Shown piece by piece: positions 46,870 through 60,894 of a DNA stretch of 64,000 nucleotides (position 1 is the stretch's first letter; every line of letters starts with the position of its first letter). The DNA lies in the NCBI GenBank assembly GCA_016802295.1, contig JAESIW010000138.1, forward strand, positions 133,904 through 197,903, given 5' to 3'. A program made the translations under genes and the position numbers. The stretch comes from Brachionus rotundiformis. Taxonomy: Eukaryota; Rotifera; Eurotatoria; Ploima; Brachionidae. A model generated the notes under the pieces. That model was not told the origin of the DNA. It searched no databases and saw only the letters and a program-made list of their open reading frames with translations.

Positions 46870-49800
46870 ATGAAAAACGATAGTAACGAAGAAAATATAA
46901 TTGATTTTGGCGAAACATCATTTTCCTCAGTGGCCATGGATTCTCATTCAAATCAGCCAAACAATCCACCCTTGAATTGTTCAAATAATGAAAATTATCT
47001 TGAAAACTTAAGACTAATCAGAGTTAATAAACCGATCCAGACCATAAAATACTGTTCAAATTCAATCAGGTATTTATTATTTAAGAATTTAGAACATATT
47101 TTCTAATAAAATTACATTGAAGTACAAGCAAATATAATTTTTTTACTTTTTTACCGATATTTTTATTCGAACAATTCCAGAAATATTCAAATGTATTTTT
47201 TTTAATTATTGTCGTACTACAAGTAAAAATAAATGTTTATTTGATTTTGTTTATAAAAATTTATATTAGCAAATTCCTGGAGTATCTCCAACCGGTAGAT
47301 ATACAACGCTTGTTCCATTAGTCTTTATTCTAGGAGTTTCAGCAATTAAAGAACTTGTAGAAGATTATGTAGATTTATTTTTTTTTTACAAATTTCAATT
47401 ATTTTAAAACTTAATTTAAAGAAACGTAGAAAATCTGACAAAATGTTGAATAATAAGAAAACAAGAGGTAATTATTAATTAGAAACTTTTTTTAAGCTTT
47501 ATTATGGTATTTTTTAGTTTTTCGACCAAATAACTATATCGAATCATCTTGGTCAAATGTAAAATGGAAAGATATATGTGTTGGAGATATAGTAAAAATA
47601 ACTGCTGGTGAATTATTTCCAGCTGATCTTCTCATTCTTTCTTCCAGGTATTTTCAAATCAATATTTAGTTTTATAAAAATTTTCTTCTTTAGTGAACCA
47701 AACTCAATATGCTATATTCAAACTTCAAATTTAGACGGTGAAACCAATTTAAAAATTAGACAAGTATTTTTTTTTAAATTCGAGTTTAAAGAAAAAAAAA
47801 AATTTTTAAAAAGGGTCTAACTAATACTAGTCATATTATCGATAGTGATCATTTAAAAAGTTTTAATGCTGAAATTGAATGTGAACTGCCGAATCAACAT
47901 TTATATGAATATTCTGGAAGACTAAAGCTTTTGGATGAAAACATGTAATATATTAAATATTTGACTAAAACTATATTACTATGTAATATTTATTAGTGAA
48001 TTACCAATCGGACCTGATCAACTTTTATTGAGAGGATCACTGCTTCAAAATACTAAATGGATTTATGGAATCGTTATATATACTGGTCACGAAACAAAGA
48101 TAATGAAAGTAATATAAGAATAAATTAAAATTAGGAAATATTCTATTTTTGAATAGAACTCAACCACTCCACCTTTTAAACGATCACAAGTAGAAAAATC
48201 AACAAATCCTCAGGTACGAAGAATATTGATTTTTTAAAATTAGTGATAATTTTTTCTTATTTCTTATTTTCTTAAGATTTTAGCTCTTTTCATTATTTTG
48301 TTTGTCATTTCGTTATTTAGTGCTATAACTTCAGAAATATGGTTGGCACATAATGCCAAATCTCATTGGTATCTTGGATTTGAAAGTAAATTAAAAAAAA
48401 ATCAATTTAAATCTAAATATACTTTCAATTAAAATAAAAGATGAATCTCCCAACAATTTTTTTTATTCATTTCTTACTTTTTTTATCCTATATAACAATC
48501 TGATTCCAATTAGTCTGCAAGTTACTTTGGAATTGGTCAAATTTTTACAAGCTAGTTTTATTAACATGGTAAAGTGATAATTTTTTATGATTTTTATTAC
48601 TTTTTCAATTAAAAAAAGGATGAAGAAATGTACGATTCTGAAAATGGATTTTCTGCTATAGCTCGAACATCTAATTTAAATGAAGAATTAGGACAAGTCA
48701 AATATGTTTTTAGTGACAAAACTGGAACTTTAACTTGTAATAAAATGGAATTTAAACGATGTTCAATTGCTGGTATTCAATATGGCACTGGAAATGAACA
48801 AGAATTTAATAGTTATGAACTTCTAAATAATTTAAATATGCATGTAGTATTTTGATTAAAAATATTTTATAAAAAATTCAAGTTTTTACTTAGGAAACAA
48901 GGAAAGAAATTGATGAATTTTTGAGTTTATTAGCAACTTGTCATACGGTGATACCAGATAAGCGTGAAGACGATCCTAATATTTTTGATTACCAAGCTTC
49001 TTCTCCGGGTAATTAAAAAATTTAAATAATATTTTAAAATTTTTTATACTAATTTATAGATGAGAGCGCATTCGTTAAAGGCTTGCAACGATTTGGAATA
49101 ATATTTCACTCTCGAACACCAGATAAAATCAAAGCCAAATTTGTAAATTTGGTCTAATTTTCCGAAAAAAAAAATTCTAAAGTATTTATTTAGTTAGAAG
49201 AAGAGAGGGTATATCAAATTTTAAATCTTTTAGAATTTAATAGGTAATTTGTTTGGGTAATTAAGGCTTTTCATTGTTTTAATATGATTTAAATTTTAAG
49301 CAACCGCAAAAGGATGAGTGTTATTTTAAGAGATCAAGACGGAACTATAAAACTTTACTGTAAAGGAGCTGTAAGTTAAGCTTTGCTATTTAAAAATTTT
49401 ATTGTGACAATTACCTTATATTGTTTACTTATTTACTGGTGAAAAAAAATTTAAAAACTTTATTTAAGGATAATGTTATAATTCCAAGAGTATCACTGCA
49501 TCCTGAAGATTTCCGATCATACACTGATGTGACCGTAGATCATATGGAGAGTTTTGCTAAAGAAGGCTATAGAACTTTGGTTTTGGCGTACAGAATTATA
49601 AGCGAAGAAGAATATGAAGTAATTTTTTATTATTAGTTTTGTTTTGATTGATGTCGATGTAAAATTTAGAAATGGAATGCCGAATACATCAAAGCTGCTT
49701 TATCAATTCATGGACGAGAGAAAAAAGTGGAAGAATGTGCTGAATTAATTGAAAAAAATATGATTGTTCTAGGTGTTACTGCTATAGAAGATAAACTTCA

Positions 49801-51899
49801 AGAGGTAAGTTTTTTTTATTAAGCAACAAATATTTTAACTAAGATTTAGGATGTACCCGAAACAATTAAAATGCTTCAGAGAGCAGGAATAAAAATTTGG
49901 GTTTTAACTGGAGACAAAATCGAAACCGCTGTTAACATAGGATATAGTAGCAAGTTGATGAACGAAGATACTCATCTTATCTATTTAATTGACGAAAGAC
50001 CTGAAGTAAAATTTATTTTTGTCTAAATGATTAATTGATTTATTTCGATAAATTAAGAAATTAAAAGATACAATTAAAATGAGTACTCATCAACTAAAAA
50101 ACAGTTCAAAAAACTCGTCAGTTGCTTTAATAATAGATGGAAAAGCTCTAAACTATATTTTGTCTTTTGAGTGTAAAAAAGAATTTTTGGAACTTGCCAT
50201 TGAATGCAAAACAGTGATATGTTGTAGAGCAACACCAAGAAACAAAGCACAGATTGTTGACCTAATCAAAAAGCATACTCATTCGATAACATTAGCTATC
50301 GGCGATGGCGCTAATGATGTTAGTATGATACAAGTAATGTTCAAATTATATGAATTTGTTAATAAAAGCTAATTTTTTGTTTGACTAATAGGCGGCTCAT
50401 GTTGGTGTTGGTATTTACGGAAAAGAAGGAACACAAGCTCTTTCGGCTTCAGATTATGCTATAGGAAAAGTAAAATTATTTCTAATTGAACAACTCTTCT
50501 TTAAATTAAAATCTTCTTATAAGTTTCGATTTTTGGCAAAGCTTTTATTCGTACATGGGATTTGGAATTATAAACGATTATGTAAAGTTATATTATACTC
50601 ATTTTATAAGAATATTTGTCTTTATATAATTGAAGTAAGAGTACCTAATTATTTTATTAATTAAATTTAATATTTTTTAAGTTCTGGTTTGCTTTATCAA
50701 ATGGATTTTCTGGACAAATACTTTTCGAAAGATGGCTTATTAGCCTTTATAATGTGGTAAATTATTAACTAATATTGATTAAAAAAGAAATTAAGTATGT
50801 CTTAAAAGCTTTTTACAGCTGCACCTCCCATGGCATTAGGTCTGTTTGACAGACCATCAATGGCAAGCACAATGATAAAATTTCCAGAGTTGTACAAAAT
50901 TTGTCAAGATAAAGCTGATTTTAACATTAGGGTTTGTTTAATCAAATATAATTGCTTTAATTTTAGTTTGAGAATATTTTTTTTAGGTATTTTGGACTTG
51001 GATAATGAACGCAATCATTCATTCTATTGTTCTATACTTCATATGTTATGGAATGTTTAAAAAAGGTAGGAAAAAAATCACCATATAAAAATCTCATTTT
51101 ATCATTAAGATATGGTTTTATATGATGGTAAAATAGGTGATTATTTGTTCATGGGAAATCATGTTTATACGGTATTTTTTTTCAATTAATTAATTTTTGT
51201 TATTTCAATCATTCTTAGTATTGCGTTATTGTTGTTTGCCTGAAATCCGGACTAGAAACTGATTCATGGACTTGGGTAATATAAAAAAATTTCAAATTAA
51301 AAAATCTAAACAAATTGAACAGATAACTCATTTATCAATTTGGGGATCTATAGGATTTTGGTTTATTTTTTCAATTATTTATAGTCAAATTTGGACATGG
51401 GTAGGCTTAGCACCAGAAATGAGCGGAATGGTAAGAGTTTAATTTACTTTTACACTATTACTGATTTGATTTTTTAGGCATCAAATGTTTATAGATGTTC
51501 CATTTTTTGGATGGGATTGATATTTGTTCCAATTTTGGTTCTTTTACCAGATTTTATATATAAAAGGTAAAGAAAAGTTAAATAAATATAGTTCACTTAT
51601 AGTCTTTGTTAAAAAATTTTTTTAGTATGCAAAGAACTCTTTTTAAAACCTATGAACAAGCAATTCAAGAAAATGAAGCGAACAATAAAGAAGTTGAACG
51701 GCTAATACGTCGCTCACGATTTTCAGAAACTGCTCGACTTCTTAAATCAGCATTTTCTTTTACCCGAGTGCCCTCTAATCTGGATCAGAATCCAAGATAC
51801 AGAGGATTTGCTTTTTCACAAGAAGAAAATGGAGCTGTCCGTCAGGCTGATTTAATTCGAGTTTACAATACAAATGTTGATAAGCCATCAGGCAGATGA
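46870..51899 (+). CDS. ATP8A: P4-ATPase phospholipid flippase, ATP8A class
   Basis: An aminophospholipid-translocating ATPase of Golgi, endosome or plasma membrane that works with a CDC50 subunit. About 20 or more short exons. The first has an acidic N-terminus and [14 protein letters not shown]. Next is [20 protein letters not shown] (before TM1), then [31 protein letters not shown] (actuator DGET), [13 protein letters not shown] (TM4 PISL motif), [16 protein letters not shown] with the phosphorylated Asp in DKTGT at about 48720, [13 protein letters not shown] and KGA nucleotide-domain motifs, [27 protein letters not shown] and [15 protein letters not shown]. Ten membrane segments follow. 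The C-terminal exon ends with [25 protein letters not shown], the regulatory tail of ATP8A1/ATP8A2. Exons were traced by motif order and not every junction was checked. Confidence 0.93.
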
Positions 51900-52064
51900 C
51901 CATTTAAACTAAGAAATTTTAACCTTTGATTCATATTTTAAGTCATTTAATTTTACTAAATACATTATTTTAATAAATATTTTCTTTCATTTAAAAATTT
52001 TAATTTAGGCGTTGAGTCCTAAATAATTTATCCAATTAAGAGAAAAAAATTACTTTTAAAAGAA
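51900..52064 (+). promoter_or_regulatory. Short ATP8A-VTI1 junction with poly(A) signal and acceptor-like site
   Basis: Only 165 bases separate the ATP8A stop and the VTI1 start. AATAAA lies at 51972-51977, then a pyrimidine/A stretch and TTTTAATTTAG ending at 52008, 56 bases before the ATG. This is the layout expected of a trans-spliced downstream gene, or of a 5' UTR intron. Confidence 0.38.
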
Positions 52065-53028
52065 ATGTCAGAACAATTCACAAGATATGAACAAGACCTG
52101 GTTCATTTCATCAAAACTTGTAAAACAATTTTAGCAGATAAAATTCCGATCGCTGGAACAGGTATTTTAATAAGATGATTTCAAATTTATTGTTCTAAAA
52201 AAAGCTTAATCAGATGAAAGAAAGTCATTGATTCGGCAATTAAGACAAATGACTGATGATATCTCTAGGATAGTAAGATTGACTTCAATAAGAATAAGAT
52301 TTAAATTTAAAAAATCCAGATTGAAGACATGGAGATTGAAATAAGAAAATTTGGACCAAATAGTCGAGCCTCTATGAACAATAAACTAAAACAATATAAA
52401 TTAGATGTTGAAATTATTCAAAAAGAAATGGTAAAATATCTCAAAAATTTTTGATTTATTTATGATAAAGAAAAAATTTAATAGAAAAAAGCTATTGATG
52501 AGTCTTCAAAATACAAAAATTATCAATCTATTAATCAGGTAAAATTTAAATATTAAAAACAAGGTCTGAGAAAGGCTAAAAAATTTTATGTTTTTTAAAA
52601 GACGGATCCTGAAAGAAACAAGCTGTTACAAATTCATAGTTCTTTAATGAATACTAACGACACAATTGCGCGTTCCACTCAAATAGCAATCGAAACTGAA
52701 CAATTAGGTAATAATGTTTTGACTGATTTGAATGAACAAGGAGAACGTTTAAGAAACGCAAATGATCAGGTAATAAATAGTTTAGTAAATTTTATTTGTC
52801 TAGTAAATTTTAAACCAAATATCAGCTTGATGATACCAAAGGTGCATTGTTAAGAAGTAAAAGAATTCTAAAAAAGATATCTATGAGGTAAATTTAAATT
52901 ATTTATTTTCATTTTAGTTTTAAAACTTAATTTTAAGCGCTTTTTATAATAAATTTTTGATTTTTATTATCATAATATTAGAATTGGTTATACTTGGTGC
53001 AGTTATATATTGGAAATTTTTTTCTTAA
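52065..53028 (+). CDS. VTI1A: VTI1-type Qb-SNARE
   Basis: A Golgi/endosomal v-SNARE. About seven short exons starting MSEQFTRYEQDLVHFIKTCK. The N-terminal three-helix region includes SDERKSLIRQLRQMTDDISR, IEDMEIEIRKFGPNSRASMN and NKLKQYKLDVEIIQKEM. The SNARE helix reads STQIAIETEQLGNNVLTDLN, EQGERLRNANDQLDDTKGAL and LRSKRILKKIS. The last exon encodes a membrane anchor (KFLIFIIIILELVILGAVIY) and ends WKFFS at 53028, so almost nothing is exposed on the lumenal side. The IAxETEQxG motif is closest to VTI1A. The Gln in EQGE is a plausible zero-layer residue. The protein is about 200 residues, a little shorter than VTI1A (217). Confidence 0.88.
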
Positions 53029-53506
53029 TTATCTTCAATAAATTTTTCTACATTTTTATTAATTTTTTTATTAAAATAAAATTTAAAAACAATAAATTCT
53101 AGAGTTATAAAACATGATAACTTGAAATATCAGAAAATTTAATTAAAAATGCTATGTCTAAAAGTAAAATTTATTATCTTAAATGTTTTCTATTTTATTT
53201 GAAATAGTTACAATAATAGGGTTAAATCTTTATGACTTTTTTAATATAGTTACTTAATATTTTAAAGGAGCGTACAACAGTAAGTTTGTTTATGATATTT
53301 TAGTAAAAAAAAATAAAACGATTATTTGTCCTATTTAGAAAAATTTTAATGTTCTTGATAACAAAATTATATTTTGTTTATAAAACATAATTATCTTTTG
53401 ATAAAAAAATCAAAATGAAAGCTTATGTATAAACTATAAAATAAACTTAAATTAACAAATTTTAGAGAATTTCAATACTTTGAAAATTTGATTTCATTGA
53501 GAAATA
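53029..53506. other. AT-rich spacer
   Basis: 478 bases between VTI1 and the MFSD2-like gene. No feature was recognised. Confidence 0.45.
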
Positions 53507-55760
53507 ATGAATGAAGCTGAATCTGATGATTCATATAATATGTTTAATGAATCGTTGAAATTAACTAATACTTTAGGGGCTAAAAAAGTAACTTTTATAT
53601 ATTTTGTTATGTTTGAAAATATTTGAATAATTTAAAGCAAAAATTTGAACAAGATGGTCTAATTATAAAAAATGACGGAAAGTTGAGTGTTTTACAAAAG
53701 ATTTTTTTTGCAGTTGGAGGCTTGCCATATCAGATGTGTGGAAATGCATTAGGGTTATTTATTTCACCTTTTCTTTTGGAAGTTGCTCAAGTTGGTTATG
53801 AAGAAAAGCTAAAATTTAATTATTAAATCTAAATGTATTAAGATACGACCAAAACAAGTTTCAGTCATTTTATTCTCTGGTAGAGGATGGGATGCAGTTA
53901 CTGATCCATTAATTGGTTATTTTGTTAATCGTACCAACACTCGATTCGGAAAATTAAGACCATGGTAATATCCTCAAATCATTATTTAAAAATACTAACA
54001 ATAAAAAAGGATCATTTTTCCTGTCCCTTTGGCCATTTTTTGCTATATAATGATATGGTATGTTCCTGACATAAGTCGTTCATCAAAAACAGTCTGGTAT
54101 CTAACATTTTATTGTTTTTTTCAAACATTTTTATCAGTAAACTAAAGATACAGTTAAAATTATTAAGAATATAATGTTTTTAAAAAAGTGTCTTCATGTT
54201 CCTTATACATCATTGACTATGTACTTAACTCCTGACCAAGCTGAAAGAGATTCGGCAACTGGATACAGTATTATAACACTTATTTAAAAAATTGAATCTT
54301 AATATTAATTTAAGGAATGATTTTTGAGGTTTTTGGAGTATTATTAGCTGCCGTAATTCAAGGAATAATGATTAGCATTTATGGTTCGAAAGTTAATTGC
54401 GAAACTACCACATTGTCTCCAAGAAGTACGACGTCTTATACAAATAGTTCACTTATATTAACATCTAATAATTTAAATGAAAATTATCAGTCTGATTCAA
54501 CTAGATTAGTAATAATTTTATTTAAAGATTAAATTTTTTGCAAATTATTGATCTTTTAGAGCGAAGGTTATTTGGTTAGTGCATCAATAATGAGTTTAAT
54601 TTACTTTCTATGTTGTGTGACTACCTTTTTTGGAACAAAAGAGATGAAAGGTAAATTTCTTCATTGTGGCATCAATTAAAAAACTATAATTTAGATGTAA
54701 TTACGGATAATGACAAAAATTTTTTCAAATCATTCAAATCAATATTTAGTCACAAATCGTACATTACACTTTTATTAGCTTTTCTTTTCAATTCACTAGC
54801 AGTTCAGGTTTTTAAGAAATTAAAATAATTAATAATATAATGGACTGATGTTTTTTAGTTAGTTCAATCAAATTTAGCACTTTTCTGTAAATATACAGTT
54901 ACAGCAGGAGATCAATATCAATATTTGATTATCGCATTATTAGTAAATATTTTTTCTGCTGTTTAAAAAACTCTGATTAAAATTGTAAATTAAATAAGTT
55001 ATCAAGCATTTTGAGTTTACCTCTTTGGCAATATTTGATGATAAAACTTGGAAAGAAAACAACCTATGCGATTGGCTTAATAGTGAGAAAAGAATAAAAT
55101 ATTAAAACGATAAAATTTTATTTATTTTATTTGAAAGCTATTGATTCCGAATCTTTTTATTTTATTATATATTGAGAATACAAGTAATAGTAAAATAAAT
55201 AAAAATTTCCAATTAATTCAGCATTAAATTATTTTAAGTTTGGCTATTATATATTGTTTGTGTAATTAGTGGAATGGGAATAGCAGTAAATTTCTTATTA
55301 CCATGGTTAGTAGTTTAATAAATTTGTTCTATTATTTTAATAATATTTTTCTAAAAAAAGGTCCATGTTACCAGATGTAATTGATGAATTTATGTTAAAA
55401 AATGGAGAAAGAAAAGAATCAATATTCTACTCATTCTACGTTTTTTTTACAAAATTAGCTTCAGGTGTAGCTGTGGCTGCTTCGGCACTAGTATTAGAGT
55501 ATTAAACTATTAACAAAAAATATAAGAATTATTTTAAAATTTGAATGAATTAAAGATTTTCGGGGTATATTGATTGCCCAGATGGATGTTGTCAACAGCC
55601 AGACAGTATAAGTCTAGCTTTAAGAATGTTAATTGTGCCAGGACCTATCATTTTGCTTTTAATGTCATTGATTTTTATTTGGAAGCATCCGATCGATGAA
55701 AAAAGAAGGAAAGAACTTAAAGACAGGCTTTACGAAATTCGACATAATCAAATATTCTGA
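53507..55760 (+). CDS. MFSD2: MFSD2-like major facilitator (lysophospholipid symporter family)
   Basis: A 12-span GPH-type transporter; vertebrate MFSD2A takes up lysophosphatidylcholine with sodium. The start at 53507 gives an acidic N-terminus (MNEAESDDSYNMFNES). Motifs in order: LSVLQKIFFAVGGLPYQMCG, RGWDAVTDPLIGYFVNRT (cation-site Asp pair in GRxWDAxTDP), FGKLRPW, IFPVPLAIFCYIMIWYVPD, LHVPYTSLTMYLTPDQAERD SATGYR (TM4 region), an extracellular loop with possible N-glycosylation sites (NSS, NNLNENY), a TM6-7 linker, FLLPWSMLPDVIDEFMLKNG, RKESIFYSFYVFFTKLASGV and, near the end, FSGYIDCPDGCCQQPDSISL. The last readable codons give WKHPIDEKRRKELKDRLYEI and end IRHNQIF at 55760, matching the MFSD2 PIDEERRRQ tail. 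Introns are about 50 bases. Substrate specificity is inferred only. Confidence 0.88.
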
Positions 55761-57065
55761 GATGAAAACACCGCGAATTTTTCAATTTTATTATTATTTG
55801 AAAAAAATACTAATTAAAACTCAAATTTTTTTAATACCTGAAGTTAATTTAAAACAATGTCCAAACTTAATGAAACCCATTAATAAACGTTATTTAATTA
55901 GACCTAAAAAAGCTCTATTTGACATGATTAAAATTTAATGACTATCTTGTCGATATTTTAAGTAGGTAAAAACATCAGTTTGACTATTTCAAGATCTTAA
56001 TTCGTACCATCTGAGAAATTTTGAAATAATTTTTGATCTCAAACTGTTAATAAATAAATTTTTAGATTTATTGTCAAAATAGTTCTCAAATCCTGATTGA
56101 TTCAGACTCGCTGAGTTCTTCACATTTGATTTAACCTATTATATTTAGAAATATTTTTTCAACAAAACCATAATATTAATATTCTCTGTTTAATGTTTAA
56201 AAGTTCGGAATGAGTTTTTTAATAATAAAAATATGTTTCATGCTGCGAAATCACTTATTCATTTTAAAATAAATTTCACTATTCTCTTTTATTTAACGTA
56301 ATTGATATTTGCTTTTATATTAAGGTATCAAGCCAAGAGATTATTTAAAAGAGATTTATTTGAAAAATGAATTTGTAAAAATTTACAAGCTTGACTTGAC
56401 ATTGAATTGGTTTTAAATTATTTTCAGCAACTTGGGAAAGGAAATTTAAAAACGGAATCGATGGGAATTTAAACCTATTTTTGCATGAACGGCAAATAAA
56501 AAATTTGAAATTAAATTTTAGAGCAAAGATTTGCTCGAAATGCATTAAGCTTTTTGGTTTTTAGTTTAGTTATTAAAATAGTTTTTTGACAAATGCATTT
56601 AAATATACTATCCATTTTAAATAGATAGCTATTTTCATTTTAATAAGTCTTAGAATCAACTAAAAAATTTTAAAAACACAAAATGAAAATAAATCTCAAT
56701 TATAGAATTTTTAGCTTTTAATTTTAAAATCTAAAAATTTCCAGTAAATTAAAATTTTGTCTAATAATTGATTAACTCTAAGAAAAGAATTTAAATTATT
56801 TTTAATTACTTTAGAAAAATCATATTACGGATATTTTAAGACTAATGTTCCTTATTTTATCCATAAAATTTCATTTATATCTAACATACCTTTTATTTTT
56901 CTCAGTAAAGTTTGATGAAATACTTTCAAATTGGATATTTGATTATTTAATAAATTTTGATAAAAAAATGAAAAAATGAATACTTTTATGAAATTTATTT
57001 AATTTTGATTTAATATTTACAATAAAAGTTTTTAATAATTTTGAAAAAAAAATCGGAATTTTTAT
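55761..57065. other. Convergent intergenic region
   Basis: 1.3 kb between the ends of MFSD2-like and FEZF. Short open frames exist but none is convincing. No element was recognised. Confidence 0.45.
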
Positions 57066-58524
57066 TTAATCTGATATATTATTAAGATACTCTTGGTTAT
57101 CTAGATAATCTATACTATTTTGATTTGTATCATTAACAAAATCGTCAATTAAACTAGATGTAGATTTTTCAGCTAAATCATTTTCATCGTCAGAGCTCTC
57201 TGCCTCAAAATCCTTCGATTGGTCCAATTCATTTAATTTTTTTTCATTTAAAACTAATTCTTCTTTGCTTAAAGTTCCATACTGTTTGGGAAAAAGCTTA
57301 TCATTTTCATTCGAATGAACATTTCTAATATGCTTTTTTAGATCGAAATTGCGACAGAATCCTTTACTGCATATTTTACACTGGTACGGTTTACTATCCG
57401 TATGTGTATACATGTGAAACTTAAGGTTGTAGATTTGATGAAATGATTTAGAGCAAATTGAACATCTGAAATCTTTTGTCTCCGAATGAGTTAACTTGTG
57501 GTTCTTGTAATTTCCTTTTTGATGAAAGCCTTTGCCACAATATTCACAAACCCATGGCTTGTAATCCTGGTGTATTCTCATATGAGTGTTTAGCGTTGAG
57601 CTTCTATTGAACGCTTTACCACAGAGTTTACAAACATGAGGCTTTTCGCTTGTATGAATTATTTTGTGTCGGCACAATGTAGATGCCTGACGGAACCCTT
57701 TACCACATACTTTGCATATAAAAGGCCTCACTCCAGTATGAACTGGCATGTGGCGAGTTAAATTGTAATGTGCATTAAATACCTATTTAAATTGATTATT
57801 TCAAATGTTTAATGTGTAAAATGTTTAATTAATTCTATCTTACTTTTCCGCATTCCGTACAAGGAAATGTTTTCTGCTTTGAATTTTTTTGCTCATTCAG
57901 TTCATCAAAAATTGGCTTAGATTCTTTTTCTTGATTTAATAATTCTTCTGGATCACTTGCCTTTGCTTTTTTGCTGTTGCTACCATTTTCAAACTCATCG
58001 CAAGATCTTTTTTTTCTATCCCTATCATTTAGCAATTTGAGATTTAGATTCTCATCTAATGAAGTTGATGTGCTCGAAATTGAATTTGAATAACTAAAAG
58101 TTGAGGTTTCATCATGGTTATATACCATGTTTGGAAATATGCATTGATTATTTTCAATATTAGAAGCAAAGTAGCGCTGACTTAATCTGTATAGCCAAAA
58201 TCTATTCATATTCTGTTGATAACAATGACTGCTTTGAAATAAACCATTCTGGTAATTTTGAGCGACATAGCTCGACTGAAATTTGCTTAGCAGAAATTTT
58301 TGATATTCATTGAAGTTCATTAGTAGATGCTGGCTATCGGCAATGAGTGAATCAGTGGTAATATCTGATTTCAAATTTGGCGAATCGCTCTTTGACTCCT
58401 TAGCTTCATTCAAATCTAATATGTTGTTGAGGTTAAAAGCGGTAGAGCCCGAATTCGAGACATTATTTGTCACAGTGTTTTCAATAAGATTTTTGATAGA
58501 AAATTTGAGCATCTTGGCTAACAA
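57066..58524 (-). CDS. FEZF: FEZF-type zinc finger transcription factor
   Basis: A forebrain/anterior neural transcription factor family. Two exons: 58524-about 57843 and about 57782-57066. The first begins [18 protein letters not shown], whose FSIKNLIE fits an eh1 Groucho-binding repressor motif as in FEZF (FSIERIM). A Ser/Asn-rich region follows, ending at [10 protein letters not shown]. The intron interrupts the first C2H2 finger, which resumes [17 protein letters not shown]. Five more fingers follow: [84 protein letters not shown] and [22 protein letters not shown]. This is the invariant six-finger array of FEZF1/2. The C-terminus is acidic. A second ATG four codons in (58512) could also be the start. 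Confidence 0.95.
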
Positions 58525-60894
58525 GACTTAAAGCTAGAAAAATTTTTTTTAAAAAAGAACAAAAAAATTTTAAATCAGGTCTGTGTAATTCGAATAGTTC
58601 TAAAATATAAAAAAAAAAGTTAAATAATATTCTTTCGATTGGCTTTCGATTGTTGTTTTCGTTTTTTTTCTAATTGTAACTTAAGCTCTATTATTATAAA
58701 TAAATAGATGAATGAGAAAGTATAAAAAGGCATTTTAAAGGATTTAGATGCGAATTTTTGTCGCCAAGCCAATAAAAAATAAATTATTTTTATCAAGAAA
58801 ATCTCATTTGCTATAAAGAAAAAATATATATTTTTCTCAAATCAAATTTAGAGAAACAAAAATAATTTACAATGCTTTTCTCTCTTTTCATTAGAGTGAC
58901 ATAGTTCTTAAAATTTTAAATATGACAATTAATCCTATTTAAGATGATTTTAAAAATTCTATTGTCAGAATGAACAACAAAATGCTTGATTGATTGAGAA
59001 CACTGAAATTTATTACCTGTAGATAGTTAGATAATAATAACAGTCTAATACTATCTTGTCTAGAGCATTTATCTCTGTTGAATCCTGATTATAATTAACC
59101 ATTTCGAGTACTCGAGTCCGAGACTAAAAAACTCAATTAGATTTTTGTTTGTTTATTTGTTTTTTTTGTCACAGAATTTAACATCAACTTGATTTTAAAT
59201 CCGATTATTTGTAATTAGAAGTAAGTTTGAAATTTAGAAAGTGGAATTTTAGCCTGGTTAACCAAGTTCCATGTCACAGTAGGAATTTTTTCTCGTTTGA
59301 CTTTAAATCAAAGCGAAATGAAATGAGAAACTAATTGAAAATTGTTGTTTTTGTTTTGAAAATTAGTAATTGCAATCAATTTTGGTTTTTTTGAATATTT
59401 AAATAATCAACTAGTTTAATCAACGATTAATTGTAGGCGCTGGCAAAAAAAAGAAATTCATTTTTTCCTAACTATCAGAACAAAAACAAAAAACTCAGTT
59501 AGATTTAAATAATTAAAATAATAATATCAATAGGTGATAGAGTCAAAATAAAAGAATGATTTTTTTTATTTTGTCAAGAGTAATATATTTTTTAAAAGTT
59601 AATATCATAAGAAAAAATATCTGGATACAATTTTGACTTAATGAAATAACAATTTTTTTTACTGAGAATGAGGTGATCGCTTTTTTTCATTTGGAACATC
59701 ATCAGGAAATATAATTTAAAGAAATTCTGAATTTTGATTCATGCTATTCCGGTTTAAAGCCAATTCATGCTTAGATTTGAGAACAATGAAAAAAATTTAA
59801 TTGATTTTTTTAAAAGTCAATCAATAAATTTAAACAGATTTTTTATAGAAGATTTTCAAATATATTTTTATGCAAAAAAATCAGTTAATTTTTTGACTTT
59901 AAATTTTTATCTTTTAGTGCTAATACATAATTTTCCTTTTTTTAAACATTAGTTTATAATTATTTTTATCTATCAAAAGGTGAAATTTATTGATAATATT
60001 GATAAATTTAAATAAAAAATATTCAAATCATATTAAATTTTTTCCTAAATGAGACTATTTTAAAAAATTTATTTCATGTTAATTTTTCCATGATCCTAAC
60101 AAAGTAACGTAAAAAACTAATAACAAAATAATAATGATAATATCTATCAAAGAGGCTTCAAAAATATTTTATTAACTGATTTGAAATCATATCAGAAATA
60201 AACCTAAAAAAGATAATTCAACTTACTTTTGAAAAACGATGTCAAACTAAAATTAAAAAAAAATTCTCAAAATAAAATGACATCCGAAAAATAAAATAAA
60301 AATAGCTATCTATAAATTCTGATGTGGTAAAATATTCAAATAATCAAAAATGTAAATAATTATTGAAATAAAATTTTAAATATAGTTAACAAAATTACTA
60401 TTTTTTTCTAATTTTTGATTTTGTGTCTTAAGGCTATAATCTAGAGTATCATGTTTATTCTCAATTGAACATTTTAGTTTACCAAATGATTTTTTGTCCA
60501 AATAAAAATAAAATCCTTCAAAAATATCAAAATTCATTTTTTGTTTTTCTGTTTAAGTTATCAAAAGTAAATTTAAGAGGTATAAATATTAATACAATCA
60601 GATTTAAAAATTGATAAAATAAAAATAAATTTTGGATTAGTTATTTTCGTGTAACCCAAAGTAATAACTCAACTTTTTTCTATATGATTTGGTTTAAAAA
60701 TTTACTAGCCTTACTTAAAGAGCTAACAACTATCAATAGCTAAAAAATTAAATCTAAATTTCAAACGAAAAATTAATAGGGAAAATATCATTTATTTAAT
60801 ATAATTTTTTAATCGTTTTTAATTTAAGTTTTTTTTATTTCCTTTTTTGAAAAATAATCCTTTAGTTTAATTTTATAAAAAATAAATTAAAATT
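58525..60894. other. Large upstream region of FEZF
   Basis: 2.4 kb without genes, typical for a developmental regulator. It is AT-rich, with a forkhead-like TGTTTATTTG near 59150. No conserved element can be proven from one sequence. Confidence 0.4.

Noticed and set aside
59400..60600. Several short plus-strand frames upstream of FEZF (for example 59767-59952).
   Set aside because: They are Phe/Leu/Asn-rich AT-driven frames with no homology or splice support.
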